From the NCBI GenBank assembly GCA_022828595.1, contig JAKGHH010000007.1:32674356-32738355 (forward strand): a DNA stretch of 64,000 bases. Direction: 5' to 3'. This DNA comes from Nelumbo lutea (lineage: Eukaryota > Streptophyta > Magnoliopsida > Proteales > Nelumbonaceae). Positions 25,501 through 33,874 of the stretch are shown here, one piece after another (positions within the stretch are counted from its first letter, which is position 1; each line of letters begins with the position of its first letter). A model generated the notes under the pieces. That model was not told the origin of the DNA, ran no database searches, and was given only the letters and a program-made list of their open reading frames with translations. The translations under genes and the position numbers were made by a program.

Positions 25501-27385
25501 CAACTGAAAATGAGTTAGCAAAGTTGCCACAATCTCTCTAGATCTGTTCAAAAAGTAATACAACCTCCAAGGGACACTCTGTGGTTTATCATTCTATCTG
25601 ATTGTGTTCACCAAATCCCTTTCAATGGTGAGAGATGAAAGACCTAGCTGTTTCACTATCTCAGCGCCTAAAAAAAGAGCAACAACTTCAGTCCTTAGTA
25701 GGGTCAGTTTGCCTAATAGGCCCACTAAAAAACACCCAAAGGATATTTCCATCTATTCAATAGAAAACAACTCCATGCCAGCCACCTTGAGATCCCTGAG
25801 AAAACTTCCACCAAAATGTAGTTTAAACTCACAGATCTCTTCTTCTTTTTTCTTTTGATCAATAACAGAATTTCATTATATTAAAAAAATAGATACAGCA
25901 ATCCAGAGAGAGTTAAAAAGACTTAACTCTCTACAAGAGAGCAAACATAGCATTTCACAATACAGCCCAGTACAAATGATCCCTACAATTGTTATTATAT
26001 CCTCGTCTAATAGAGGACGAGGATATTAATTGCACCACAATCGTTATTATAATTTTCAGTAAAATTGCAATGCATGCATTGGATCTTAATCCAACGTATC
26101 TGGCAACTTTTTTGCTTCTACAACGTCTCCGCATTGTTCTAGCTTTGCATTCAGTTCCCACATTTAGCATATTAATCAATACCATACCAACAACATCAAC
26201 AACAGAAATCACAAATTTTATTATCAAATTTAAAAAAAAATGGAAAACCTACATCCTCACATGATATTTTGAGAGGAGGGAAATACATCAGCATTTGGAT
26301 GTCCAAGTTATTTGATTAGACTACACCACACAATTACAATAGGACCTAGCACCCCCTTTTATTGTCAACCATTGTCACTAACTATTTGGACCAGGTAAAC
26401 AAAACTTTGTTTTCAGCCTTCCTTTTCATTGAGGACCCTAGATCCCATCTACTTTGAAGCAACGCCATATCCTCCATTGATACATCTAAAGAAAATTTTT
26501 GCTTATTACCTACCTTATCTTTATTAAAATAGTGGGCCTGCATAGGCAAGTACCAAATTGGCAGATATAATGATAACTTACCAAATGAATGTTGCACGTC
26601 CAGAACTATCTAATTACCCACCCCCAGAGCGAATCCTCTCCATTTCCATGCCAATGTAAACGTCACCATTAAACAACTTGACAAGAAAAATTCCCCAATA
26701 ATCTTATCTCGGACAATAATGACAACGAAGCATACATGTAATCGAATATGTGAATTCAGTTATAGAAACCGCCCCCAATACCAGGCGTGGCCCAAAAGAA
26801 AGTTACTGTCCAAATTAAATACAAAACACAAATAAATAAAATCCTTCCATTCCGTACAATTGGGGCTCTCTGTCCATAAGCTTGAAGCTTTATGTATTCA
26901 TCGAATTAAGACATACCAACCAATATCAGCGCCGAGTTCAGATCAATAAATCATGTCAAAGAAATGAGTCTTTTTTTTTTCTTTTTTTTTTAGAACGCCT
27001 TTGTGGAGAACAGCATACCAAAGGCAAGGGTAATCTTATTAACCTCAGTGTATTTCAGCTGCCAAATGATTAGAGAATAATGTAAAACCATGCAATTGAG
27101 ATTAGTAAAGGTTCTAACCTCCAGATTTGCGCCTGCTGAGAACACGGTTCCTGCATGCCAAACAACATCACCAGAAAACAACGAAAACAAATTAAACTAA
27201 ACAAATCAGATCTCTACCAATCAACTACTGCTATTACTTGACAAATTAAGAAATAAATCAATATAAACTCAAAAAACAAAAAATCAACTTGGAACTGAGA
27301 GCGAGAGAAAGTGCCTTTGATTCGGAGGAGCGTATCGCTTGACGGTGGTTGTTGGGGCGGAAGAGTCGGGAGAGCTTTCTAGCAT
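13557..27385 (-). CDS. Conserved plant protein of unknown function, N-terminal part; four exons joined in phase
   Basis: Exon 1 is 27385-27315. Its ATG has an in-frame TGA 24 bases upstream, and it reads MLESSPDSSAPTTTVKRYAP. Exon 2 is 27150-27119 (NRVLSRRKSG), exon 3 is 15689-15501 (DRFERTNSSYTNEGDKSQ... to GCCSSEAAQLLND) and exon 4 is 13607-13557 (RWAAAMHSYNDPSIDLS). Phases 2, 1, 1, 1 agree at every junction, giving 114 codons plus one base. Donors are GC (intron 1, 164 bp), GTTAGA (intron 2, 11.4 kb) and GTATGT (intron 3, 1.9 kb); the last exon ends at GTACGT. Acceptors are all AG. The peptide is basic and Ser/Asn-rich, with no transit peptide or membrane segment. I know the RYAPPNQRN...RRKSGDR type of N-terminus only as a conserved plant protein of unknown role. 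The rest of the gene is not found here. It may continue past position 1, or the gene may be truncated. Confidence 0.75.
14217..14400 (+). repeat. End of a copia 5' LTR with Met-tRNA primer-binding site
   Basis: A pyrimidine-rich tract (TTCTCTTCTCTTCTTGTCTTC) runs up to TACTTCA at 14387. It is followed by TAGTATCAGAGCA (14388-14400), close to the TGGTATCAGAGC site that pairs with initiator-Met tRNA. This is the usual LTR/leader border of plant LTR elements. The LTR start is uncertain; the TGTTTATG at 14218 is one possibility. It lies in intron 3 of the minus-strand gene, in opposite orientation to it. Confidence 0.6.
14401..15500 (+). other. Probable retrotransposon leader/gag debris, then intron 3 sequence
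   Basis: The sequence follows the primer-binding site and has weak coding character in broken frames (for example ALFEFKDME-like around 14725-14760). No gag domain can be identified with confidence. Nothing else is seen up to the donor of exon 3. Confidence 0.35.
15690..16634. other. Intron 2 sequence; MITE fragment at 16310-16402
   Basis: No exon is required here, since exons 2 and 3 join directly. The segment 16310-16402 (AACCAAACCAACTTTGCA... to ...GCCAAACGCAGCCT) resembles the 'CAAATATG..GTACAAATGCAAA' MITE family also seen at 28.75-28.99 kb. The remainder is non-coding. Confidence 0.45.
16635..16910 (-). pseudogene. LINE 3' fragment (RNase H C-terminus)
   Basis: On the minus strand the peptide ADSVAKSGVDKMN (about 16780-16830) matches the last RNase H motif of plant LINEs (compare ANSLADGLAKQGVDRE at 48.5 kb). 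The sequence after it runs as a short 3' end to the T-run at about 16640. It lies inside intron 2, in the same orientation as the host gene. Confidence 0.6.
16921..17223 (+). repeat. Copia 5' LTR, 303 bp
   Basis: It starts TGTTGAGTGA and ends ATATCTGTCA. TGTGTCAGAGCA at about 17229-17240 follows and resembles the Met-tRNA primer site. A long pyrimidine tract (17135-17180) lies in the 3' half, as in other copia LTRs. A gag fragment in the same orientation begins 650 bp downstream, which supports the call. No second LTR was found, so the element is truncated. Confidence 0.7.
17338..17674. repeat. Tandem duplication, 168-bp unit x2
   Basis: Unit 17338-17505 is followed at once by 17506-17674, which is virtually identical except for one extra T in a T-run (13 versus 14). 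It lies in the leader of the copia fragment. Near-identity suggests a recent event compared with the decayed surroundings. Confidence 0.93.
17880..18260 (+). pseudogene. Copia gag fragment
   Basis: Recognisable gag pieces are in order: VKLNGNDYLEWAWSACMYIG, HGKLDYL, YSMQPHLSRNFLWMKT and YTQALNVAHA. The same pattern (KFDGSNYLEWAQSAMVAIGG, HISRNYLWAKTA) occurs in the minus-strand copia at 54.7-55.1 kb. There are stops and a small internal duplication (CTATGCAGCCACA at about 18082 and 18139). Sequence homology ends near 18260. The element is a 5' remnant inside intron 2 of the minus-strand gene. Confidence 0.75.
18493..20675 (-). mobile_element. 5'-truncated L1-type LINE with 14-bp target-site duplication
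   Basis: Exact copies of CAATGGTCATCTTT flank the insert (18493-18506 and 20662-20675). The tail is the T-run beginning at 18507 followed by ATCAATAA, the minus-strand equivalent of TTATTGAT(A)n. The insert body is 18507-20661. Reading the minus strand, it contains the end of RT (GKWLWRLLVDMDKLWAKVI), the SLKEQFLSLFAL linker, zf-RVT remains (WCILYKANGEAFHHLLISYP) and RNase H ([30 protein letters not shown]). All frames are broken. It is itself interrupted by a 439-bp insert at 19976-20414. Confidence 0.9.
19976..20414 (-). pseudogene. Host-gene 3' end (last exon and 3' UTR) inserted into the LINE
   Basis: Fourteen bases, TAAGAAAGAAGGTA, are repeated exactly at 19962-19975 and 20415-20428, and the match extends to 18 with one mismatch. 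Removing the 439 bp restores the LINE reading (HSCHSTFFLTF joined to RYNLCSGN). The insert has nothing LINE-like. On the minus strand a T-rich tract ends in AG and then opens a highly charged frame, EFARRAFEDFERRRKEEK..., continuing to KIWDEDDSIQDDMFTEED and a stop, followed by a T-rich 3' UTR-like stretch with AATAAA. I read it as the terminal exon of an unidentified host gene pasted into the LINE. The parent gene is not recognised. Confidence 0.6.
20709..21379. mobile_element. hAT-type MITE with 8-bp TSD, 671 bp
   Basis: The ends TAGGGGTGG and CCACCCCTA are exact inverted repeats. The flanks are TGACTCAG (20701-20708) and CGACTCAG (21380-21387), an 8-bp duplication with one mismatch. The outer parts are rich in GAGCTCGAGC-like motifs. 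The centre carries a 32-bp minisatellite. No transposase is present. Confidence 0.85.
20880..21185. repeat. 32-bp minisatellite, ~9 units, inside the hAT element
   Basis: Units of 31-32 bp follow the pattern GAGGTCTCCCTCAACTGTC then GAGGTGTCGAG, with CTTAGTTGTCGTGGTGCTTAG variants alternating in the right half (about 21020-21130). The alternation of two sub-types suggests that pairs of units were duplicated together. A plus-strand frame through the array (20840-21055) is a by-product. Confidence 0.85.
21601..21770 (-). mobile_element. tRNA-derived SINE-like element, copy 1
   Basis: On the minus strand it begins GGGGCCATTGCTTGGTGTAA, continues with ATGGTAAAATC (an A-box-like start) and has AGGTTTGAGTCTTAG (B-box-like) about 45 bases later. 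It ends ACCAACATTGGGTAGTGGCC(T)4. The same body occurs at 24470-24633 and, in part, at 40733-40848, which shows it is a dispersed family and not a tRNA gene. Confidence 0.65.
21780..22724. other. No gene seen
   Basis: Decayed retroelement-like DNA. An A/T-rich patch at 21895-21945 may be an old LINE tail. The block 22000-22720 lies where the leader and gag of the minus-strand LTR element (next entries) would be expected, but I recognise no protein motif. Confidence 0.4.
22725..22735 (-). promoter_or_regulatory. Primer-binding site next to a minus-strand LTR
   Basis: ATCAGATACCA is one change from the complement of the Met-tRNA site (TGGTATCAGAG). It is 3 bp from the LTR boundary, on the side expected for a minus-strand element. 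Confidence 0.55.
22739..23392 (-). repeat. LTR of a minus-strand retrotransposon, ~654 bp
   Basis: It starts TGATGCAGAA and ends TTGCATCA, so the terminal TGATGCA/TGCATCA are inverted complements as in LTR ends. A primer-binding site abuts the left end. It contains many AATTAGGA/TCCTAAT-like words around 23200-23250. No partner LTR and no polyprotein were found, so it is the 5' LTR of a truncated copy or close to a solo LTR. Confidence 0.6.
23480..23900. mobile_element. Dispersed repeat (hAT-MITE-like), copy A
   Basis: GATGCAACTTCAGGCC...CCAACCC... and the following GGTTTGAAAGTATTG...GGAGTAGAATT align over about 240 bp with 29140-29410. Both copies are full of CCCAACCC/AAGCTTGGGC-type words and end in the same AAATATGCACAAAC or AAATTATGTAAAAAC block. 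The ends are not clean. The gene-like open frames inside are by-products. Confidence 0.55.
24085..24850 (-). pseudogene. RTE-type LINE 3' end (RT C-terminal region), split by a SINE
   Basis: The plus strand shows the familiar complement of the plant RTE LINE 3' end, with TTAATCCCAACTATTTGGGA at about 24105 and then CCATCTCAATTGA, TTTCCCTCAT, CTAATCCTATCCTTTCTAGT-like words up to 24430. The same reading resumes at 24640 (CTCATATAACAACATGGATC, TTTTACCCACCC). The gap between is filled by the SINE at 24470-24633. This is a relic with no intact frame. Confidence 0.65.
24470..24633 (+). mobile_element. tRNA-derived SINE-like element, copy 2, inserted in the RTE relic
   Basis: It reads GGGGCCATTGCTTGACACAA, then AATGGTAAAACC, with GGGTTCAAGTCTGAG as B-box-like sequence 45 bases further on. 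It ends AACCAACATTGGGTAATAGCC(T)4. It matches the copy at 21.6-21.8 kb throughout. The flanks share GTT..TTGATT (about 24457-24467 and 24633-24647), a plausible decayed target duplication. Confidence 0.65.
25600..25930 (-). pseudogene. LINE RNase H fragment and 3' tail
   Basis: On the minus strand LHFGGSFLRDLKVAG, RTEVVALFLGAEIVKQLGL and SLTIERD match the N-terminal half of the LINE RNase H (LNFDGSS...RAEV...EGD) in order. A stretch like the LINE 3' end (TTTGATCAATAACAGAATTTC, 25854-25874) lies next to it in the plus sequence. The piece is degraded and partly rearranged. Confidence 0.55.
25931..27118. other. Right part of intron 2, no exon or element defined
   Basis: Non-coding DNA up to the donor of exon 2 at 27118. 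The short frames (for example 25989-26264) show no domain. Low-complexity TTTTCTTTTTTTTTAG at 26970-26992 is the only feature. Confidence 0.45.
27313..27314 (-). other. GC 5' splice site of intron 1 in the minus-strand gene
   Basis: Exon 1 ends CAAAG and the intron begins GCACTT. Using this site gives the reading NQ-R-NRVLSRRKSG and keeps the frame through exons 2, 3 and 4. The nearest GT alternative, 19 bases downstream, shifts the frame and meets a stop early in exon 3. GC donors are a known minority class in plants. Confidence 0.7.
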
Positions 27386-27554
27386 CTCTGCTGCAGAGAT
27401 GAAGAATCAACAGCAAAGAATAAGAAGATACGAAGAGGAAGGAAAGCGGAGGTTTTCTTCCTCTGTCTGCTCTTCTGCCGATCAACAACCTCTGTCGACA
27501 GCTGAGACGCTGAAACTGGACTTACGGGAGGAGAGAGAAATGTGTTTTTAGTTT

Positions 27555-28044
27555 CGGAAAATTCCAAATTAGTACTTGAACTGTGGGGTAGTGTTAAGTT
27601 AGTACCCGAACTTTTAAATGTGTTATTACAATACCTTGACTTTCAAAAATTGTCAAAATTGGTCCCTGCCTTAACAATTTTGGAAACGTTAAAACTATTC
27701 TGACGTTGTTCATTGTCTTCTACCTTGAGACTAAAGAGTTATTTTTAAAGAAAAAGAGAAAAAAAAAAACATGAAATATGATAAAGGGAAACAATAACTA
27801 TAACTACACAATAATATGTTTCAAATCTCAAGGTAGAAAACAATAACTTCAATAGTCTAGAATTTCAAACACGTCAATCAGTTCAACTTCAAGGTAGAAG
27901 ATAATGAATAATGTCTTCTTTTGAAAGTAATTTTGACATTTTCAGCAAATAATTGATGGTCGGTTAACGTGATGACACATATGAAAGTTTGGGTATAACT
28001 TGACACTACCACCAAAATTCAAGGTACTAAAGTGGAATTTTCCC
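27555..28044. mobile_element. Mutator-like MITE with exact 9-bp TSD, 170 bp upstream of a start codon
   Basis: Exact 9-bp repeats TTTTAGTTT lie at 27546-27554 and 28045-28053. The terminal inverted repeats are long: CGGAAAATTCCAAATTAG and GGGAAAATTCCACTTTAG at the tips, with similarity continuing to about 60-70 bases (TAGTAC..GAAC, GGTAGTGT.AAGTTA). A 9-bp duplication and long TIRs are typical of Mutator-like elements. The 490-bp element encodes nothing. It sits in the promoter or 5' UTR zone of the minus-strand gene. Confidence 0.9.
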
Positions 28045-28053
28045 TTTTAGTTT

Positions 28054-28750
28054 GCTAAATTTCTCTCGCTTTTTCAAGTTGAGATACTCTCATGGGACAT
28101 CATGGAGACATGAACCATATGACAACATCAATGTTTTAAACCCATTGTTGACCCGTCTAGTATGATCGAGAATCCATATTCAGTATGTGTTTGATATAGC
28201 TTCCGTTTATTAAATAAATGTTTGTACTTTGATTTGTCTTCAAAACTGAGAAAAGTACTCGATAAACCATTTATTGACAAAGAGGTGCCACTTGACACCA
28301 CATCAACGAAATAGTGAATAAATACTCAACCCTTCAGGAAGCCTTAAAATGAAACTTCCCCTAATAGTTGAAGCGCACATGCATCAAAACCAACTTTTGT
28401 GAATATTAGCATGTATGGATGAATATGATGAGAAAAATGCTGATTTGGTAATGGCATGGCAGCATTTTGATAAACGCCTATCACAAAACATCCACATAAC
28501 AAAAAACATGGTGATCAGTCATCACAAAACTTGTATTCACACCGCCCTGACAACACTTGTAGCCATGCATCCTAAGTATTTCCTAGGGATGTAAATATAT
28601 AAATATAGAGATGTTCCAAATGCATGACTATAAGTACTACGAGGACAATGTGAGTACAGATTTTGTGAGTATTGAATCCATTCTCGTATGATCGGATGAC
28701 TTGACAAATAGCAAGGAATCCAAGCCCATTTATCCCATGAACTTTTTTGT
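28054..28750. other. No gene seen
   Basis: Upstream flank of the minus-strand gene beyond the Mutator MITE. It is AT-rich and non-coding, and no promoter element can be named with confidence. Confidence 0.4.
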
Positions 28751-28751
28751 A

Positions 28752-28992
28752 AGACTCGGTTTGGAATGAGTACAAATGCAAATATGTATAGTGCATATAC
28801 ATACAAAATAATACAAGATACACGATTTTGCACTCTAGATAATTGTATTTGTACTCCTTATTAGGCTAAGTTTGAAAATAGTGGAAATGTAAATATGTAT
28901 AGTACAAATACAAGGTTTAGAAATACCTTATACAATTCTTTGCATTGTACAAAATATATTTGTATTTTCACTCTTCCCAAACTGAACTTAAA
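28752..28992. mobile_element. Two abutting small MITEs of one family
   Basis: The block 28863-28992 has inverted ends AAGTTTGAAAATAGTGGAAA and, on the other strand, AAGTTCAGTTTGGGAAGAGT. It carries CAAATATGTATAGT-like sub-terminal sequence. The adjacent 28752-28861 repeats the motif (GGTTTGGAATGAGTACAAAT, AAATATGTATAGTGCA). A related fragment occurs at 16310-16402. Confidence 0.55.
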
Positions 28993-29139
28993 TGTCAATA
29001 AAAAGGAAAAAAAGTTACTAGTTTGGTTCAACCATCGAACTTGGCAAGTCATGGGTTATATATTATACTACTTCTAGTGATCCAATTGGGTGAACTATTA
29101 ATGAATCATTTGATGTCATCAATAGGACACATGACCTAA

Positions 29140-29410
29140 AGCAAGGGGGTGCAACTTATGCAAGAAACCTTGGGTTTGGGCCTGACCCAAGCAGAGGTGA
29201 AAACCAAGTTTATCAACTCATGCTCAACCTAAGTTTAACCCAATACAACTCAAGCCTGGCTTGAGCTCATGATGGATCAAGCAAGGCTTGGACAAGTTGG
29301 TCAAGTTTGAAAGAATTTATGAATATATTTTTGTATAACCATATTTTATTGGCTTTTGTGGTCAATTGGGAATAGAAATGTTTGAAATTATGTAAAAACT
29401 TATATATATG
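29140..29410. mobile_element. Dispersed repeat (hAT-MITE-like), copy B
   Basis: Homologous over most of its length to 23480-23720: GGGGTGCAACTTATGCAAGA, TTGGGTTTGGGCCTGACCCA, GACAAGTTGGTCAAGTTTGA and the TTATTGGCTTTTGTGG block. The GGGGGTGCAAC start resembles the TAGGGGTG ends of the hAT MITEs at 20.7 and 33.9 kb. Confidence 0.55.
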
Positions 29411-29859
29411 GCAATTTGATCCATCCCCACTGGGCTCCACCTTACCTAATTCAAAGGCGGGTTTGGGGGAAACCCAAAACTTTGGTATTTGTCCACTTCA
29501 CCCCAATTATATATAGTTATAGGCAGGTTTAAAAAAAAGTAAAAAAATAAAATAAAATTGCAAGTAGAAATGATCGGGCCGAGGCAGAGCAAATTTAGAG
29601 ATCCCCATTCCCAAGAAAAGATAGGGATGGGTTAAGATTTCTAGCCCTAGTGGGGTTTAGGGTTGGGGTATTTGAATTAAAAAATATTCAAATTAAAGAT
29701 GATCTAAATTCAATCCATTTATATTTGAATCAAATATGAATCCACCCATATCCATCCTATATATGTAATCTATCTATCAATTGGAAGTCATAAAACTTAA
29801 ATCCAAATACCATATATCACATGTGGTCAATGTTTAGTTGAATACGTGTAGAGCAAGTG

Positions 29860-30540
29860 CTCTTATGCTAGTATTTATTGCATAAAAATTATTAATTGAC
29901 ATTAGATTCAAAGGCCTTCAAAGCCCCTATCCTATTAAGGCAAGTATTGACATCTTATATATACCTATTAATAGGAAATGGGTGTTCTCGAGCAACCCAT
30001 TACCGATTATAAATAATTACTATTATTATAAATAACAGTAATTATTGATTATTACAATAGTTAATTACTGTAATTTAATAATTTATGCTTATTATTGTAA
30101 TTTAATAATTTCTTATTATTACAGTAATTTAATAAATATATAATTAGTGATTATAATTAATATTAAAATGATAAATATTGTTATTATAAATATTGTTAAT
30201 AAATAGATATTTATTTTAATTTTACTTTAAATTAAAATTATAAATACTATTAATAAATTTAGTAATTATTGTTATATTAAAAAAAATTAAAAATTTTATT
30301 AAAAGTATTGTTATTGATTATTTAATAAAACATTATAATTACTAACTATTACTAATAAATACTGTTAATTTAATTTAATTTTGGTAATTATTAATTTAAT
30401 GGGTATTGTTAATAAATCCTATTCATAAATTTAATAATTATTGTTATATTAAAAATAACTAAATAATATTATTAAAACTATCATGAATGATTATTTAAGA
30501 AAATATTATAATTACTTACTATTATTGATAAATATTGTTA
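29860..30540. other. Very AT-rich low-complexity tract
   Basis: Almost only A and T, made of recurring AATAATTA, TTATTAT and TAAATATTG words with many short inverted repeats. It has no coding potential. The flanks change abruptly to mixed composition at about 29990 and 30545. It could be an AT-rich spacer or part of a larger element such as the Helitron ending at 32488. Confidence 0.6.
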
Positions 30541-30544
30541 ATAA

Positions 30545-32230
30545 CGTTTTGACAAGGTTTGATCATTTGGTTCGAACAAATGACCCATTCTAACAACAAA
30601 AATTATAGGCAAAAAATTGAGTTTGTGAGGTCCATTAAGCAGTATCCTACGTGTTGTCATTCGAGCATGTGACTCATACGACCCAAAAACGAAACCATTC
30701 TAGCCACCGATTTTTGGGTCGACGGTTTGACCATATGGTTCAAACGGATGGCCCATTCTGGCAACAAAAATTAAAAAAATAAAAAAAAGGACCAAAAAAT
30801 TTGACCAAGTCAAACGGACGATTTGACCATATGGTTCAACGGGTTTACGGTTCGATCACTTGGGTCAATGGGTCGTTGACCGATTCAAAGGTTTTTTGGC
30901 CAGGGTCTAAGATCGGGGTAAAACAGAACCGGTTGCCTGGACGATTCCCGATTAAAAAAATGGACGACTCATTCTAACAACAAAAATTACAAGCAAAAAA
31001 ATGAGTGTGTGAAGTCCATTAAGCAAATACCATATGTGTTATGTCATTCGAGTGTGTGACTCATACGACTTGAAAATATAATCATTTTAGCTACAAACTT
31101 TTGGGTTGATGGTTTGACTATTCGGTTCCAATGGGTGACCCGTTTTGACAACAAAAATTACAAAAAATGACCAAAAAAATTGAACGGGTCAACGGTTTGA
31201 CCACCCAGGTCAATGTGTCGTTGACCAATTCAACGATTTTTGGCCAGGGACTCAGATTAGGATAAAATGGAACCAGCTACCTGGATGGTTCCCAATTAAA
31301 AAAAAATGACCAAAAAGCATTGAACAGGTTAACGAGTCAACTGTTCGACCATTCGGGTCAATGGGTCATTATCCAATTCAATGGTTTTTTGCCAAGGACC
31401 AGGATTAGGGTAAAATGGAACTAGTTTCCTATATGGTTCCCATGCCAAAATGTCCATCCGTTCGGGTCAACGGTGGTTTGAAAACCATGGTTTTTATGTT
31501 TTTGAATTTTCATTATTCAAAGGTTTCTTCTACTATGGGCTTTATTCGAGCATGTGCGGTATATTCATTTTTTTTCATTTTCTGCTTTTTTTTTGTGTGT
31601 TTGGTCTTCTCTTCAAGATCCTCCAAAGCGGTCTAGGGTTTACCACTATTTGATTTCTTCCCTTTTGTTTTTTCTTTGGGTTTTCTTGTGCATTTTTTTT
31701 CTCTTACAAAACGATTTGCTTTGTCTCTTTCTTTGATTGCATGTAAGTTTAGCTTCGTCTCAAAGCGGAACTTTGGACTCGATTTTCTAGTTTTTTCCTT
31801 GGTTTTTCCAATTTGGTGGATTTACCGCCAATTTTTTTATGTGTTTAAAGTCACTTTGGATTTAACTTTCAAGGTTTTGGAATCCCTTGCCATGTCTACC
31901 CTTCCCATGATTACGACTACAAAGTTATTTCATCTAATTATTGACACCTAGGAAAAATGACTCAGAAACAGAACCGTTTTGGCTACCAGTTTCCAGGTTG
32001 ATAGTTCAACTGTCCAGTTTGAATGGATGGCCCATTCTAACAACAAAAATTAAAAATAAAAAATGGCCACAAACCGTTGAATGGGTCGACAGTTAAACTG
32101 CTTGGGTCAATGGTTCATTGACTGATTCAATGATTTATGGCTAGGGACCAAGTTTGAGGTAAAACAAAACTGGTTACTTGGACGGTTCCTAGGCCGAATG
32201 GTCCTACCGTTCGGGTCAACTGGGAGTTCT
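30545..32230. repeat. Array of diverged repeats around 'ACAACAAAAATTA' and 'GGGTCAA' words
   Basis: The phrase CCCATTCTAACAACAAAAATT and close variants occur at about 30580, 30748, 30965, 31137 and 32031. GTCATTCGAGCATGTGACTC recurs at 30656 and 31041 (385 bp apart). A GGCCAGGGACCAGGATTAGG-like phrase followed by GTAAAAT/C.GAAC recurs at about 30900, 31242, 31393 and 32140. A T-rich unrelated block (about 31470-31940) interrupts the array. No function is evident. Confidence 0.75.
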
Positions 32231-32461
32231 TGGTGTGAAACAAAGGACAACTATGAAGGAGAACTTAGAACTATCACTATATGATCGTGTTCTTTTATAT
32301 GAGATGATTTGCTGAAGCAATATTTAAAGAACAAGCACATGATGATATCTTTTAAGTCTTTATATGAGTTTCAAGATTTAAGTACTTATAATTGGAAATT
32401 TCTTATTAAGAAACCATTATCTTTAATGTAGCAAATAACAATGTTACAATTCCATTCCAGC

Positions 32462-32488
32462 CCCTGCGAAGCAGGGCCCCTCTACTAG
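32462..32488 (+). mobile_element. Helitron-type 3' terminus (hairpin plus CTAG)
   Basis: A perfect 6-bp stem with 3-base loop, CCCTGC-GAA-GCAGGG (32462-32476), is followed 12 bases later by CTAG (32485-32488) and then T. A short GC hairpin just inside a CTRR end, with a T on the 3' side, is the standard right end of a Helitron. The 5' TC end was not identified. The body would extend leftwards and may include the repeat array. Confidence 0.7.
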
Positions 32489-33213
32489 TTAAATATTAAA
32501 GATTTATCATATTTGGAATTGCCTTTTTTGGTAGATAAAATAAAATTAACATTAATTAACAAGAACCAAGTTAAGATTGGAGGAGATATTAACCATCAAA
32601 CTTCCTCCAAAACTAGTTTAACAAATTAAACTACCATATGCACAACCACATTTAAAACTTTTTTAGTAAATCTCTCAAATTGTTGCCAAGTTCTAGGAAA
32701 AGTACTAAAACTTCCCTAATTGTTTGCAAAATTCCTCACAGTACCCATAAGTTTTATAACAATAGGACAAGCACCTCCCACCTATTAGTTCTTCTTCCTC
32801 ACATTCTATTCACATGTGACTACTATAATATTTTAAAAACCCAAATTTGCCCTATTTTTCTTATATAGGTGAGGAGATGGTGATACCAGAGAACTGGGTT
32901 TCAACAATTAGAGATGTTGAAGAAAAAAAGGATGGGTTTGAGGATATAAGCAGCATGATCTTGATAAACTACACACATAACCATCTTCAAGGTGTTGTAG
33001 TCAAATACCCTCATTTGATTAAAGGAAGCTTGTTAGTTGCAAAACTGTAAAAGAATAAAAGCAATCATAAATTTGCTAAGAAATAATTCAGTACCACCCT
33101 CTTCTTTAACCGTCAAAGGTATTACTTTGGTGATATGAAAAATATTTCTACCAACTTAGAGTCATGAAAAAAGACATTAAATTCATGGCAATTGAAGTAG
33201 ATTTAGACCATAA
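32489..33213. other. No gene seen
   Basis: AT-rich non-coding DNA between the Helitron end and the next MITE. The 32847-33050 frame shows no known domain. Confidence 0.4.
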
Positions 33214-33478
33214 GGTTGTGTTTGGTTGCAGTGCAACTTTATTTGCATTAGTACAAATGCATGAGAGTGCAAATGAAAAAAATGCAAATTCTCATTTAAT
33301 TTTGTTTTGGGTTTTGCTTTATTATGATTCATGTCTTAATTTACTTCATTTGTAATGCAATCGAACAAAATAAACTAAATTTTGAAACAAAAATAGGTCG
33401 GAATTTACACTCAAATCATTTGCACTACCATAGTTTCGCATTAGTGCAAATTTATTTGCATTGTAACCAAACATTGTC
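33214..33478. mobile_element. Tourist-like MITE, family 1 copy A
   Basis: The ends are GGTTGTGTTTGGTTGCAGTG and, on the other strand, GACAATGTTTGGTTACAATG. The flanking trinucleotides are TAA and TTA, close to the TTA duplication of PIF/Harbinger elements. It is strongly similar over its full length (265 bp) to the copy at 59453-59718. It is made of 'TTTGCA' words and is non-coding. Confidence 0.82.
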
Positions 33479-33874
33479 TTAGGATGACTCTCTATATCAT
33501 AATTCAACTATATCAACAGCTTTTTCATTAAAGCAGTTAAATCTGTACACATTACTCATACATTTAGCTTCCTGAACTTTCCATCCATTCCATTTGTATT
33601 TACTTCATCACACATTAGTTCTTAGAAGGAATCAAGTTTATTGAGAAGGTAAAAAGTATTTTTGGATGTATTTATGCAAATACATCAATCTAGAAGCTGC
33701 ATCTGCATAGCCTTTTCACCTCTAACGGTGACATAAAAAACAAATTCTCATTACATCGGATACCAAATGACTGCATAGTAGCTTTAGAGAAAACTAGAGT
33801 TTGACCACTAAGTTGCTCCAGTTGAGGGGAGAAAGGGAAGATGGAGAAGTGAGAGGAGATAGAGGAATTGGAAG

